DNA of 10,288 bases, from NCBI GenBank assembly GCA_964446775.1, contig CAYURA010000029.1, positions 1 to 10,288 of the forward strand, written 5' to 3'. Below, piece by piece: positions 1-5,668 of this stretch (within the stretch, counting starts at the first letter, position 1; every line of letters starts with the position of its first letter). A program made the position numbers and the translations under genes. The notes under the pieces are model-generated. The model was not told the DNA's origin. It searched no databases and saw only the letters and a list, made by a program, of their open reading frames with translations. The DNA is from GCA-002841655 sp964446775 (GTDB lineage Bacteria; Patescibacteriota; Patescibacteriia; Patescibacteriales; UBA12465).

Positions 1-605
1 CCATATTTATTTAATAACGCAGTAGTCTGAGGGCCAATACCCCAGACCTTGTTTAATTTAGTTTGGGCTAGGTAGCGATTAATATCTGTTTGGGAGATGA
101 CCGTTAGTCCCGATGGTTTATTCCAATTAGAGCCTAGTTTAGCTAGAACTTTAGTGGGAGCGAGGCCAAGAGAGAAAGTCATGCCTAGTTCTTCATCTAA
201 ACTTTCTTTAATCTTTTCTGCCATTTTCTCATAAGACATTTTAAGAGGCCGACGCAAGCCAGTTAAGTCGGCAAAACATTCATCAATACTATACTCTTCT
301 ACATCTGGAGTGAAACGCCTGACAATATTAAACATTCTAAGAGAGTAGAGGCTATAGCTTTCATAGTCTGAAGGCAAAAAGATAGCATCAGGACAGATGC
401 TTCTAATTTCTCTTAGGCTCATACCTCTTTTTACGCCTCTAGCTTTAGCTTCATAGCTTAGCGAGGAGGCGATACCTCGTTCTAAGCCAGTGATGACTGA
501 TTTGCCTTTTAGTTTAGGATCTTTAGCTACTTCGCAAGAAGCAAAAAAAGAATCGGCATCGATGTGCAAAATAGCGCGTGATAATGACTGAGAGCTAAAG
601 GACAT
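1..605 (-). CDS. Y-family (DinB/UmuC-type) translesion DNA polymerase, 3' part beyond the window
   Basis: Translating the minus strand from the ATG at 605-603 gives 201 complete codons that stay open to the window edge, so the gene is cut by the window and not by mutation. The N-terminal catalytic motif HIDADSFFASCE lies at residues 14-25, with metal-binding D16 and steric-gate F21. The second catalytic motif YSIDE is at 105-109 (D108, E109). The thumb helix-hairpin-helix is recognisable as WGIGPQT at about 188-194. These are the hallmarks of Y-family polymerases, which copy past damaged template bases. The little-finger domain is not in view, so DinB (Pol IV) and UmuC (Pol V) subtypes cannot be separated. 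The start lies 3 nt after the stop of the LexA-like gene and has no Shine-Dalgarno motif, so translational coupling and SOS co-regulation are likely. Family assignment is very secure; the subtype is not. Confidence 0.93.
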   Translation of the reverse strand, partial: MSFSSQSLSRAILHIDADSFFASCEVAKDPKLKGKSVITGLERGIASSLSYEAKARGVKRGMSLREIRSICPDAIFLPSDYESYSLYSLRMFNIVRRFTPDVEEYSIDECFADLTGLRRPLKMSYEKMAEKIKESLDEELGMTFSLGLAPTKVLAKLGSNWNKPSGLTVISQTDINRYLAQTKLNKVWGIGPQTTALLNKY

Positions 606-608
606 AAA

Positions 609-1175
609 TTAATATTTTCTAATCACTGCTTTAACAACGGCAGCAATCTTTAATTCTTCTTGAGCATAAATTAAGGGATATTTTTTATTAGCCGCTTCGA
701 GATAGCTTATTTTCCCTTTTTTTCTTAAATATTTTATCGTCCATTCATTATCCACCTCAGCAATGACAATGTCGCCATTATTTGGACTGAGACTACGGTC
801 GACTAAGACCATATCACCGGCCATAATACCAGCATCAATCATTGAGTCGCCACTGACTTTAAGCATGTAGCTAGCTTCTTTATTTTTAATTAAGTATTCA
901 TCTAAACTCATGGTATCAGATAGTTCTTCTTCGGCTGGAGAGGGGAATCCAGCTTCAACTTGGCCTAAAACTTTAAGCTCACCGTAGAGGTGATGGGGGA
1001 TTAATTTCCCCTTATCATCTTTAATAATAAATTTTTCTGCTTCAAGTCGGTTAATGAGTTTAAAGACAGCATTTTTAGATTTAAAATTAAGCAGCTTCAT
1101 AATTTCTGTGTAATTAGGCATCCGTCTATTTATCCGGTAGAAGCTAATGATTTGTTTCTTATATTTTTCAATCAT
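609..1175 (-). CDS. lexA: LexA-type SOS repressor, self-cleaving (S24 peptidase fold)
   Basis: From the ATG at 1175-1173 the protein has 188 residues, within the usual LexA range. Residues 1-60 form a winged helix-turn-helix (MPNYTEIMKLL...FKSKNAVFKLINRLE), as in LexA DNA-binding domains. The autocleavage bond is the Ala-Gly at 75-76 in GQVEAGFPSP. The catalytic serine is S111 in SGDSM and the general-base lysine is K148 in WTIKYL. It should repress SOS genes and cleave itself when stimulated by RecA-ssDNA. An in-frame GTG at 1217-1215 would add 14 residues, but it lies inside the predicted promoter spacer and operator, upstream of the -10 box, so the ATG is preferred. The DNA-binding domain distinguishes it from UmuD. 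The polymerase gene follows after 3 nt, giving a lexA-polymerase cassette. Confidence 0.9.
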   Translation of the reverse strand: MIEKYKKQIISFYRINRRMPNYTEIMKLLNFKSKNAVFKLINRLEAEKFIIKDDKGKLIPHHLYGELKVLGQVEAGFPSPAEEELSDTMSLDEYLIKNKEASYMLKVSGDSMIDAGIMAGDMVLVDRSLSPNNGDIVIAEVDNEWTIKYLRKKGKISYLEAANKKYPLIYAQEELKIAAVVKAVIRKY

Positions 1176-1195
1176 AGATTTTTGTTTATAAGGGT

Positions 1196-1224
1196 AGTAT
1201 AGTAAACAAACGTTCACCTGTAAA
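1196..1224 (-). promoter_or_regulatory. sigma-70-type promoter of the lexA-polymerase operon
   Basis: Read on the minus strand, -35 TTTACA (1224-1219) and -10 TATACT (1201-1196) are separated by exactly 17 bp. Transcription should start near 1188-1190, leaving a leader of about 13-15 nt before the ATG at 1175. No Shine-Dalgarno motif is present in that leader. Confidence 0.72.
1202..1217 (-). promoter_or_regulatory. candidate LexA operator (SOS box) in the promoter spacer
   Basis: The minus strand reads GTGAAC-GTTT-GTTTAC, a dyad of 6+4+6 with one mismatched pair. It resembles the GAAC-N4-GTTC boxes of many non-proteobacterial LexA proteins. It fills 16 of the 17 spacer bases between -35 and -10, so bound repressor would block RNA polymerase. 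No second copy was found elsewhere in the window. Confidence 0.65.
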
Positions 1225-1226
1225 GA

Positions 1227-1234
1227 GGGGGGGG
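1227..1234. repeat. G8 homopolymer (C8 on the minus strand) just upstream of the lexA promoter
   Basis: An uninterrupted run of eight G is striking in such an AT-rich region. It lies 2 bp upstream of the -35 element of the lexA promoter. Such a tract can slip in replication and change length, but there is no evidence here that it does. Confidence 0.8.
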
Positions 1235-1327
1235 TAAAAGTAAGTTGTCTGGATATAGAGATATACTAAACTTATTAAATACTACTGATTATAAGTATTT
1301 ATAAGATCAGCTAAGTAATAAAATAGC

Positions 1328-1447
1328 ATGATTCAGTCTGAACTGTACCCCGTTTATTATTACGTAGTCTTAAAGTCCGACATTTCAAAAAATTTAAGTG
1401 AAATTGTTAAAGAAATTAAGAAATGGGCGGAAATTTTAAAATATTGA
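1328..1447 (+). CDS. possible 39-residue small protein (doubtful)
   Basis: An ATG-started frame of 39 codons ends in TGA. The second half (SEIVKEIKKWAEILKY) would form a lysine/glutamate-rich amphipathic helix, and codon choice looks ordinary for the region. An in-frame stop lies just upstream at 1319, so the ATG is the first possible start. No ribosome binding site is seen, and no family is recognised. The stop codon's last base is the first base of the left target duplication of the MITE-like element, so the insertion did not cut the frame. It may be a genuine small protein, the remnant of a longer gene, or chance. Confidence 0.22.
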   Translation: MIQSELYPVYYYVVLKSDISKNLSEIVKEIKKWAEILKY

Positions 1448-1454
1448 TTTTAGT
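1447..1454 (+). repeat. left target-site duplication (ATTTTAGT)
   Basis: ATTTTAGT directly abuts the left inverted repeat, and the identical octamer abuts the right one. The outer base on each side could instead be counted as part of the inverted repeats, giving 26-bp arms and a 6-bp TTTTAG duplication. The sequence alone cannot decide. Confidence 0.8.
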
Positions 1455-1479
1455 GGTTTAATGGTCAAAAATAGTTGGT
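1455..1479 (+). repeat. left terminal inverted repeat of the MITE-like element
   Basis: This 25-bp arm begins GGTTTAATGGTC and ends AATAGTTGGT. It is the exact reverse complement of 1642-1666, with no mismatch. Confidence 0.92.
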
Positions 1480-1641
1480 AAATTAATACTAAGTGTTTAA
1501 AATTTGGTGGATAAAATGGCCAATTTACTGCTATTTTTGCAAATATGATACGCACTCTTACAGGATTAGTAGAGCGAAGTATAAACCGTTTTATAATTGT
1601 TTCAAATTATATTGTAATATTAAAATAGATTTGGCATTCTC

Positions 1642-1666
1642 ACCAACTATTTTTGACCATTAAACC
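1642..1666 (-). repeat. right terminal inverted repeat of the MITE-like element
   Basis: This 25-bp arm begins ACCAACTATT and ends GACCATTAAACC. It is the exact reverse complement of 1455-1479. Confidence 0.92.
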
Positions 1667-1674
1667 ATTTTAGT
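1667..1674 (+). repeat. right target-site duplication (ATTTTAGT)
   Basis: This second copy of the octamer immediately follows the right inverted repeat. Two identical octamers abutting both ends of an inverted-repeat element are hard to explain without transposition. Confidence 0.8.
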
Positions 1675-1714
1675 AGCCTTTTGTGGTGTAATTCTAGTAT
1701 ACAATATTAATTAT

Positions 1715-4051
1715 ATGAATTTTGAAAGAAACATAACTAAAGATTTGAATGTTCCACAAAAAGAGGCTTTTTCAAACAAAAAGGAAAACCTTGATTTAGT
1801 AAAGGAAATATTACAAGAAAATTTTGGTCAGGAAAAAATACCAAAAGACTTAGTTTTAGAAATGATAGGTATCAGAAACCAAATAAAAGATAATATTGAT
1901 AAGGAAAATTTCATTGAGGAGTTAGATATTACAATTGACGACAAAATAAAGAAGTTAATGTTAGATATTTCTAATTCTGATGTTAACAAGGAAGATATTA
2001 AAGAGATAAGAGAAATTGAAGGCGGTGGTCTTTTGGTTGTTTCTAATAATGGCGAAGAAGTTATTTTAGATAATCAAGAAGAGGGGTTACTGAATTCACT
2101 TAGATTATATTTTGATTCATATCGACTAGCCCATAACGCTAATAAATTTAGAAGTAATGTTACTGATATAAGATCAAAAATAGTTAAAGATAATTTGGAT
2201 GGAAAAACAAATTTCTACTCAGAAAAAGATAAAAAAGAAGAAGTCTTTGTCGGTCTGCAAGAAAAATATAAAGAAGCTGGTTTTTCAGATAAAGAAATTA
2301 AAGAATTAATAAAAATTTGCGATTTACAGGATTTAGATGACTTGCCCGTTCATGAGATAAAAATAATGAGCAAGATACAAGGTATTTTTTCTAAATTCAT
2401 GGGTGGTGATAAAACAAAATATATTGGATTGTCAGCTGCTTTAATGGTTCCAGCTTTTATTCAGGGGTACGCCCCTATGTTATTTGCCGACGCTTTTAAA
2501 GATAATACCACTGATATTAATCAGATAATACTATTTTCTGTAGCCTCGGTTGGAGGAGCTGGTTTATCAACTTTAATTCAAAAATATTATAAGGATTTTA
2601 TAAATCAAAATTATAAAAAAGAGGGTGGTGTTAGTGAATTTGCTGCTAAAAATTTAACTGAAATGCCTCCAGATGAGACAAAAAAATTTGGATTGGAAAC
2701 TGTAAAATATAGAACTAGTGCTGGTCGTAATAGTTATGAAAATGTGCTAAACACTTTTAGTTTTAATGTGTTGCCAACTGTTACTACTTTAACTACCAGT
2801 GCTGTTATGTTGTATGAAAAAAGTCCAATGCTAGCTGGAGGAACAATTCTAGCCTCAGGAATAACAATAGCTCTAGATAAATATTTTCAAAAAGTTGGAA
2901 AATTCTGGGAAAAGGAGCGTGGTGCTGAAAGAACTTCTGAACAGATAGCAAAAAAATTAGATGAACAACTTAATGCTCACATGGAAGTCATTTTAGCTGG
3001 AGAAAAAGAAAAGTTTTTTAATGAAATTAAAGATTTTCTAGAAAAAGAAAAAATTGCTCAAAGTGATAAACACTTCTTTAGAGTAATGGAAGAAGCTTAT
3101 TTTCAATTTTCTAGCTATATCAACCTAACTCTTGTAGGCGTTGCTAGTTTGTTGGCTGGCGGAACCCCGGACAAAACAATTGCCGCTGTTTTGTATTCGA
3201 GTAATTTTAATAATGGAATACAAAACTTGTTAAGTTCAAAAAGGAATCTTTTAAGGTCTTTAAGAAATATAATGCAGATGGAATTAATGTTTAATGGTTG
3301 CGCTAAAGAAGAAGAGTTAAAAGAAAAAGATAGAATAGGAATTAGTCAGACAGAAAATAGCGATATAGTTTTAAAAGATGTTAACGTGGAAATGGATAAT
3401 AAAAAAATACTTGATAGTATCAGTTTAGAAATCCCCTCTGGTTCCCTAGCTTATTTAGAGGGCGCCAGTGGTGCGGGGAAAACTACTCTAATGAAAATAA
3501 TATCTGGTTATTATTATCCTAATTCAGGAGAGGTAAAATTTGGTGGTCTTAATGTTAAGAATATAAAAAAGACTGGCGACGATTCTATCTATAATAAAAT
3601 TGCTTATCTTTCTCAATTTCCTTATTTGTTTGATGATACTTTAAAAAATAATTTAACATTTGGGCTTAAAAAAGACATTGATACTGCTGAAATAATCCAA
3701 ACTCTTAAAGAAGTTGGTTTGTACGAGAGGTTTGGTAAGAATATTGATGAAAAGTTATTTGGTGGAGCGGGTGATTCTGGCAAAACTTCTGGTGGCGAAA
3801 CCTCTAGAATAGGTTTAGCTAGGGTTTTGTTGAAAATCAGAAATAATGATTCTAAATTAATATTTTTAGACGAACCCACAGCTTCCGTTGATAAAGATAC
3901 AAAAAAAGATATTGCTGAAATTATCAATACAGAAAAATCTAAAAGACCAGATACTACATTTATCGTTATTAGCCATGATGAAAAATTTGTAGAGATGTTA
4001 AATTGTAATATTAAAATTAAAATGGAAAAAGGGAAAATATTGGAGTCATAA
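1715..4051 (+). CDS. ABC exporter half-transporter with a long soluble N-terminal region
   Basis: The 778-residue protein has three parts. Residues 1-230 are charged, soluble and unrecognised. Residues about 236-500 contain roughly six hydrophobic segments (near 236-258, 269-290, 346-366, 370-388, 464-482 and a weaker 485-500), as in the six-helix exporter fold. Residues 550-778 are a nucleotide-binding domain. It has Walker A GASGAGKTT (583-591, K589), Q-loop Q634, a signature reading TSGGE (691-695) instead of LSGGQ, Walker B LIFLDE (715-720, E720), a D-loop (ASVD) and H-loop H754. All catalytic residues are present, so it should hydrolyse ATP, probably as a homodimer in the membrane. No A-loop aromatic is obvious. 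The substrate is unknown; no peptidase C39 domain is seen. The MITE-like element lies just upstream, and a broken frame follows after 4 nt. Confidence 0.88.
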   Translation: MNFERNITKDLNVPQKEAFSNKKENLDLVKEILQENFGQEKIPKDLVLEMIGIRNQIKDNIDKENFIEELDITIDDKIKKLMLDISNSDVNKEDIKEIREIEGGGLLVVSNNGEEVILDNQEEGLLNSLRLYFDSYRLAHNANKFRSNVTDIRSKIVKDNLDGKTNFYSEKDKKEEVFVGLQEKYKEAGFSDKEIKELIKICDLQDLDDLPVHEIKIMSKIQGIFSKFMGGDKTKYIGLSAALMVPAFIQGYAPMLFADAFKDNTTDINQIILFSVASVGGAGLSTLIQKYYKDFINQNYKKEGGVSEFAAKNLTEMPPDETKKFGLETVKYRTSAGRNSYENVLNTFSFNVLPTVTTLTTSAVMLYEKSPMLAGGTILASGITIALDKYFQKVGKFWEKERGAERTSEQIAKKLDEQLNAHMEVILAGEKEKFFNEIKDFLEKEKIAQSDKHFFRVMEEAYFQFSSYINLTLVGVASLLAGGTPDKTIAAVLYSSNFNNGIQNLLSSKRNLLRSLRNIMQMELMFNGCAKEEELKEKDRIGISQTENSDIVLKDVNVEMDNKKILDSISLEIPSGSLAYLEGASGAGKTTLMKIISGYYYPNSGEVKFGGLNVKNIKKTGDDSIYNKIAYLSQFPYLFDDTLKNNLTFGLKKDIDTAEIIQTLKEVGLYERFGKNIDEKLFGGAGDSGKTSGGETSRIGLARVLLKIRNNDSKLIFLDEPTASVDKDTKKDIAEIINTEKSKRPDTTFIVISHDEKFVEMLNCNIKIKMEKGKILES

Positions 4052-4055
4052 TACA

Positions 4056-4371
4056 ATGATTAATTTCTAAGTTAAAAAAAGAATCCAAAGGTTTATCAGA
4101 AAAAGATGTTGCTGCTTATGGTGAATTTGCGGAAGCCTATGTTCTTTCTGTTCGCGAGCACATTATTGAAATCACTCCTTTACTAAAAGAACAGTTATTA
4201 ATGCATACAAAATATTTAAAAGTGCTTGAAAATCGTCTGAATGAGACGACTGATGAAAGAGCAAGGGAGATTGATCAAGAATCGATTAAAGCAGAGCAGG
4301 TTAAAATAGAAGAGTTAGAGGCTGAATTAACTGAATACAAAGATATTTTGAGTTCTGTGGGTCGTGATTAA
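4056..4371 (+). pseudogene. small helical/coiled-coil protein gene apparently frameshifted at its start
   Basis: An ATG 4 nt after the exporter stop begins the natural next gene but hits TAA after only four codons (4056-4070). The adjacent frame, closed upstream by TGA at 4057, is open from 4060 to TAA at 4369-4371 and looks coding throughout. It includes SEKDVAAYGEFAEAYVLSV and a charged heptad-like stretch with EELEAELTEYKDIL near the end. Removing one base within 4059-4067 would join the two into a protein of about 104 residues. Alternatives are initiation at the ATT at 4063, a shorter 56-residue product from ATG 4201, or a sequencing or assembly indel. No protein family is recognised. The position suggests an accessory protein of the exporter operon. 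Confidence 0.6.
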
Positions 4372-4407
4372 TATTTAATTGAAAATACAGCCTTTAAAGC
4401 TAAATTG

Positions 4408-5052
4408 ATGATAGGAGAATCTAAGGATTATCTATACAAAGAAAATGAAATTAAGCAGGCCAGACGGTTAGAGCCATCATTAAAACCTAAGGATGGTCCT
4501 ATTTTTGATCCAAGCGATGATTCAGATGGTGATGAATTTCTTAAGGCTAATGATCCAGAAAATAGATTTATTCCGATTGAAGAAATGCCTGACCCAACTG
4601 CTTGTTTTACCGAGCTAATGGATGAAGAGAATAACAAAGAAGATGATGATGAAGAGGAGAATCAAGAAGAATTTATAAAAGATATAGGAATCCCAAAGCC
4701 TAGTAAGAATATTCAGAATTATAATTACCAAAGAAAGGGCTCTAAATATGGTAATTTAGATTCTTTTCATGTTGATCATGAAACAGAAGAATTAATTGCT
4801 ATTACCTCAGATGACGCTACAACTGCAGAACAGATTATTATAAAGCAAAAAAATGGTGACGATATTGATTATAATACCATCAGCTTAAAGGGACGGAGTA
4901 AAGGGGAAAGAAGGAGTATGAGTATGGATGCCTGGAACGAAGAGTATAAACCAGCAAGAAAGGGCTGGGATAATCAAAAAACTAAACCCATTTCAGAAAT
5001 TCAACGAGAGAAAAGAGGTAAAATTAGACAGGCTTTAGATAAGTCCGCTTAA
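4408..5052 (+). CDS. acidic hypothetical protein, 214 residues
   Basis: I do not recognise a family. The ATG at 4408 is preferred over the adjacent TTG at 4405, which would add one residue. The N-terminal half is strongly acidic, with DPSDDSDGDEF at about 34-44 and a run of aspartate and glutamate at about 72-89. The C-terminal third is basic, with lysine/arginine clusters at 161-170 and 181-210. No signal peptide, membrane segment or catalytic motif is visible, so it is probably cytoplasmic, partly disordered, and able to bind a partner or nucleic acid (inference). It lies 36 nt after the broken small gene, in the same frame, and is the last gene before the intrinsic terminator at 5123-5155. 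It therefore probably belongs to the exporter transcription unit. Confidence 0.72.
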   Translation: MIGESKDYLYKENEIKQARRLEPSLKPKDGPIFDPSDDSDGDEFLKANDPENRFIPIEEMPDPTACFTELMDEENNKEDDDEEENQEEFIKDIGIPKPSKNIQNYNYQRKGSKYGNLDSFHVDHETEELIAITSDDATTAEQIIIKQKNGDDIDYNTISLKGRSKGERRSMSMDAWNEEYKPARKGWDNQKTKPISEIQREKRGKIRQALDKSA

Positions 5053-5122
5053 GCCAATATATTTTTCTAGTTTTTGCTTATTTTTTAGCTTTTATTTAAA
5101 ATAATATTAACTGTTTTAGAAT

Positions 5123-5155
5123 AAGATAACATGATTTAGGTCATGTTATTTTTTT
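5123..5155 (+). terminator. intrinsic terminator closing the ABC-exporter block
   Basis: A perfect 9-bp stem (ATAACATGA, 5126-5134, with TCATGTTAT, 5141-5149) surrounds the loop TTTAGG, extendable outward by a G-U and two A-U pairs. It runs directly into seven consecutive T. It lies 70 nt after the stop of the acidic protein gene. Confidence 0.85.
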
Positions 5156-5280
5156 AACTAAAATACGAGCGGAGCTGAAAAGGCGGGCTTGGTTTATTAT
5201 TTATTTTCTATGGGATTAAGATTATTCTCATTATTGCTTTGACTATACGTGAAATTAGTGAGATTATATAAGTATAAAGC

Positions 5281-5311
5281 TTGTATAATAAAAATATAAA
5301 ATAATTATAAT
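5281..5311 (+). promoter_or_regulatory. candidate promoter of the MazG-like / nuclease-helicase block
   Basis: A perfect -10 TATAAT lies at 5306-5311, with TTGTAT 19 bp upstream (5281-5286) as a weak -35. Initiation about 7 nt downstream would fall at 5318-5320, at or next to the ATG at 5320, so the message would be leaderless or nearly so. A second TATAAT at 5284-5289 offers an alternative start with a leader of about 24 nt. A TTGACT at 5239-5244 is too far from either for a standard spacer. Confidence 0.45.
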
Positions 5312-5319
5312 GCGCTTCT

Positions 5320-5667
5320 ATGAATGACATTAATCAATTAACACAAAGAATATTAGATTTTATTAATGATCGTGACTGGAATCAATTCCATAACCCAAAA
5401 GATTTAGCCCTTTCTTTAGTGCTGGAGTCTGCTGAAGTAATGGAGCATTTTCAGTGGCAAAGTAATGAAGAGATGCAAGAATATATAAAATCACATAAAG
5501 ATGAAGTCGGTGAAGAATTAGCCGATGTTTTTTATTGGATTTTACTTATGAGCCATAAGCTAGATATTGATATAATAGAAGCTTTTAAAAATAAGATGCT
5601 TAAAAATGAAGCTAAATATCCAGTAGATAAGGCAAAGGGAAAGCACGATAAATATAATAAATTATAG
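5320..5667 (+). CDS. MazG-like nucleotide pyrophosphohydrolase (all-alpha NTP-PPase)
   Basis: The 115-residue protein matches the single-domain MazG/DCTPP1-type pyrophosphatases, which split (d)NTPs to NMP and pyrophosphate with Mg2+. The metal ligands are visible as E36 and E39 in LVLESAEVMEHF and E65/E66 with D69 in GEELADVFYW. The tail NEAKYPVDKAKGKHDKY is typical of the dCTP pyrophosphatase-like branch. It probably acts in the cytoplasm as an oligomer; the exact nucleotide substrate cannot be read from the sequence. The stop is followed after one base by the ATG of the nuclease-helicase, so the two are almost certainly co-transcribed and perhaps translationally coupled. No Shine-Dalgarno motif precedes the start. 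Housekeeping removal of aberrant nucleotides and nucleotide depletion in defence are both possible roles. Confidence 0.9.
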   Translation: MNDINQLTQRILDFINDRDWNQFHNPKDLALSLVLESAEVMEHFQWQSNEEMQEYIKSHKDEVGEELADVFYWILLMSHKLDIDIIEAFKNKMLKNEAKYPVDKAKGKHDKYNKL

Positions 5668-5668
5668 A

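Larger units (their letters stand above)
1455..1666. mobile_element. 212-bp MITE-like non-autonomous element
   Basis: The element is bounded by perfect 25-bp terminal inverted repeats beginning GGTTTAATGGTC and flanked by an 8-bp direct repeat. The 162-bp interior is AT-rich and encodes no transposase or appreciable ORF, so movement would need a transposase supplied from elsewhere. An 8-bp duplication with GG at the tips is seen in several IS families, including IS1595 and ISL3. Assigning one would need a matching full-length IS in the same genome. It lies in the spacer between lexA and the ABC exporter gene and ends 48 nt before the exporter start, so it may affect that gene's expression. 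Confidence 0.82.

Noticed and set aside
1176..1217. GTG-started 14-residue extension of the LexA-like protein
   Set aside because: The GTG falls inside the predicted promoter spacer and operator, upstream of the -10 box, and the added residues do not resemble LexA N-termini.
1681..1709. Promoter for the ABC exporter (TTGTGG with AATATT, or TATACA/TACAAT)
   Set aside because: No pairing gives both good hexamers and a good spacer; a start must exist here, but its position cannot be supported.
3622..4056. 144-codon minus-strand ORF
   Set aside because: It is antisense to the ATPase domain of the ABC exporter, whose motifs are intact; the antisense translation has no recognisable domain.
4510..4545. 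EF-hand-like calcium loop around DPSDDSDGDEF
   Set aside because: Aligning the central Asp-Gly leaves the hydrophobic position 8 and the acidic position 12 unmatched; it is better seen as a general acidic stretch.
4428..4637. 69-codon minus-strand ORF, with similar short ones at 5612-5827 and 8305-8493
   Set aside because: All are shadows of well-supported plus-strand genes and have low-complexity, family-less translations.
4060..5052. One long gene interrupted by the in-frame TAA at 4369
   Set aside because: The two frames are in phase, but the region between (4372-4407) is short and lacks distinct coding character, and a normal ATG begins the second. Two genes are simpler.
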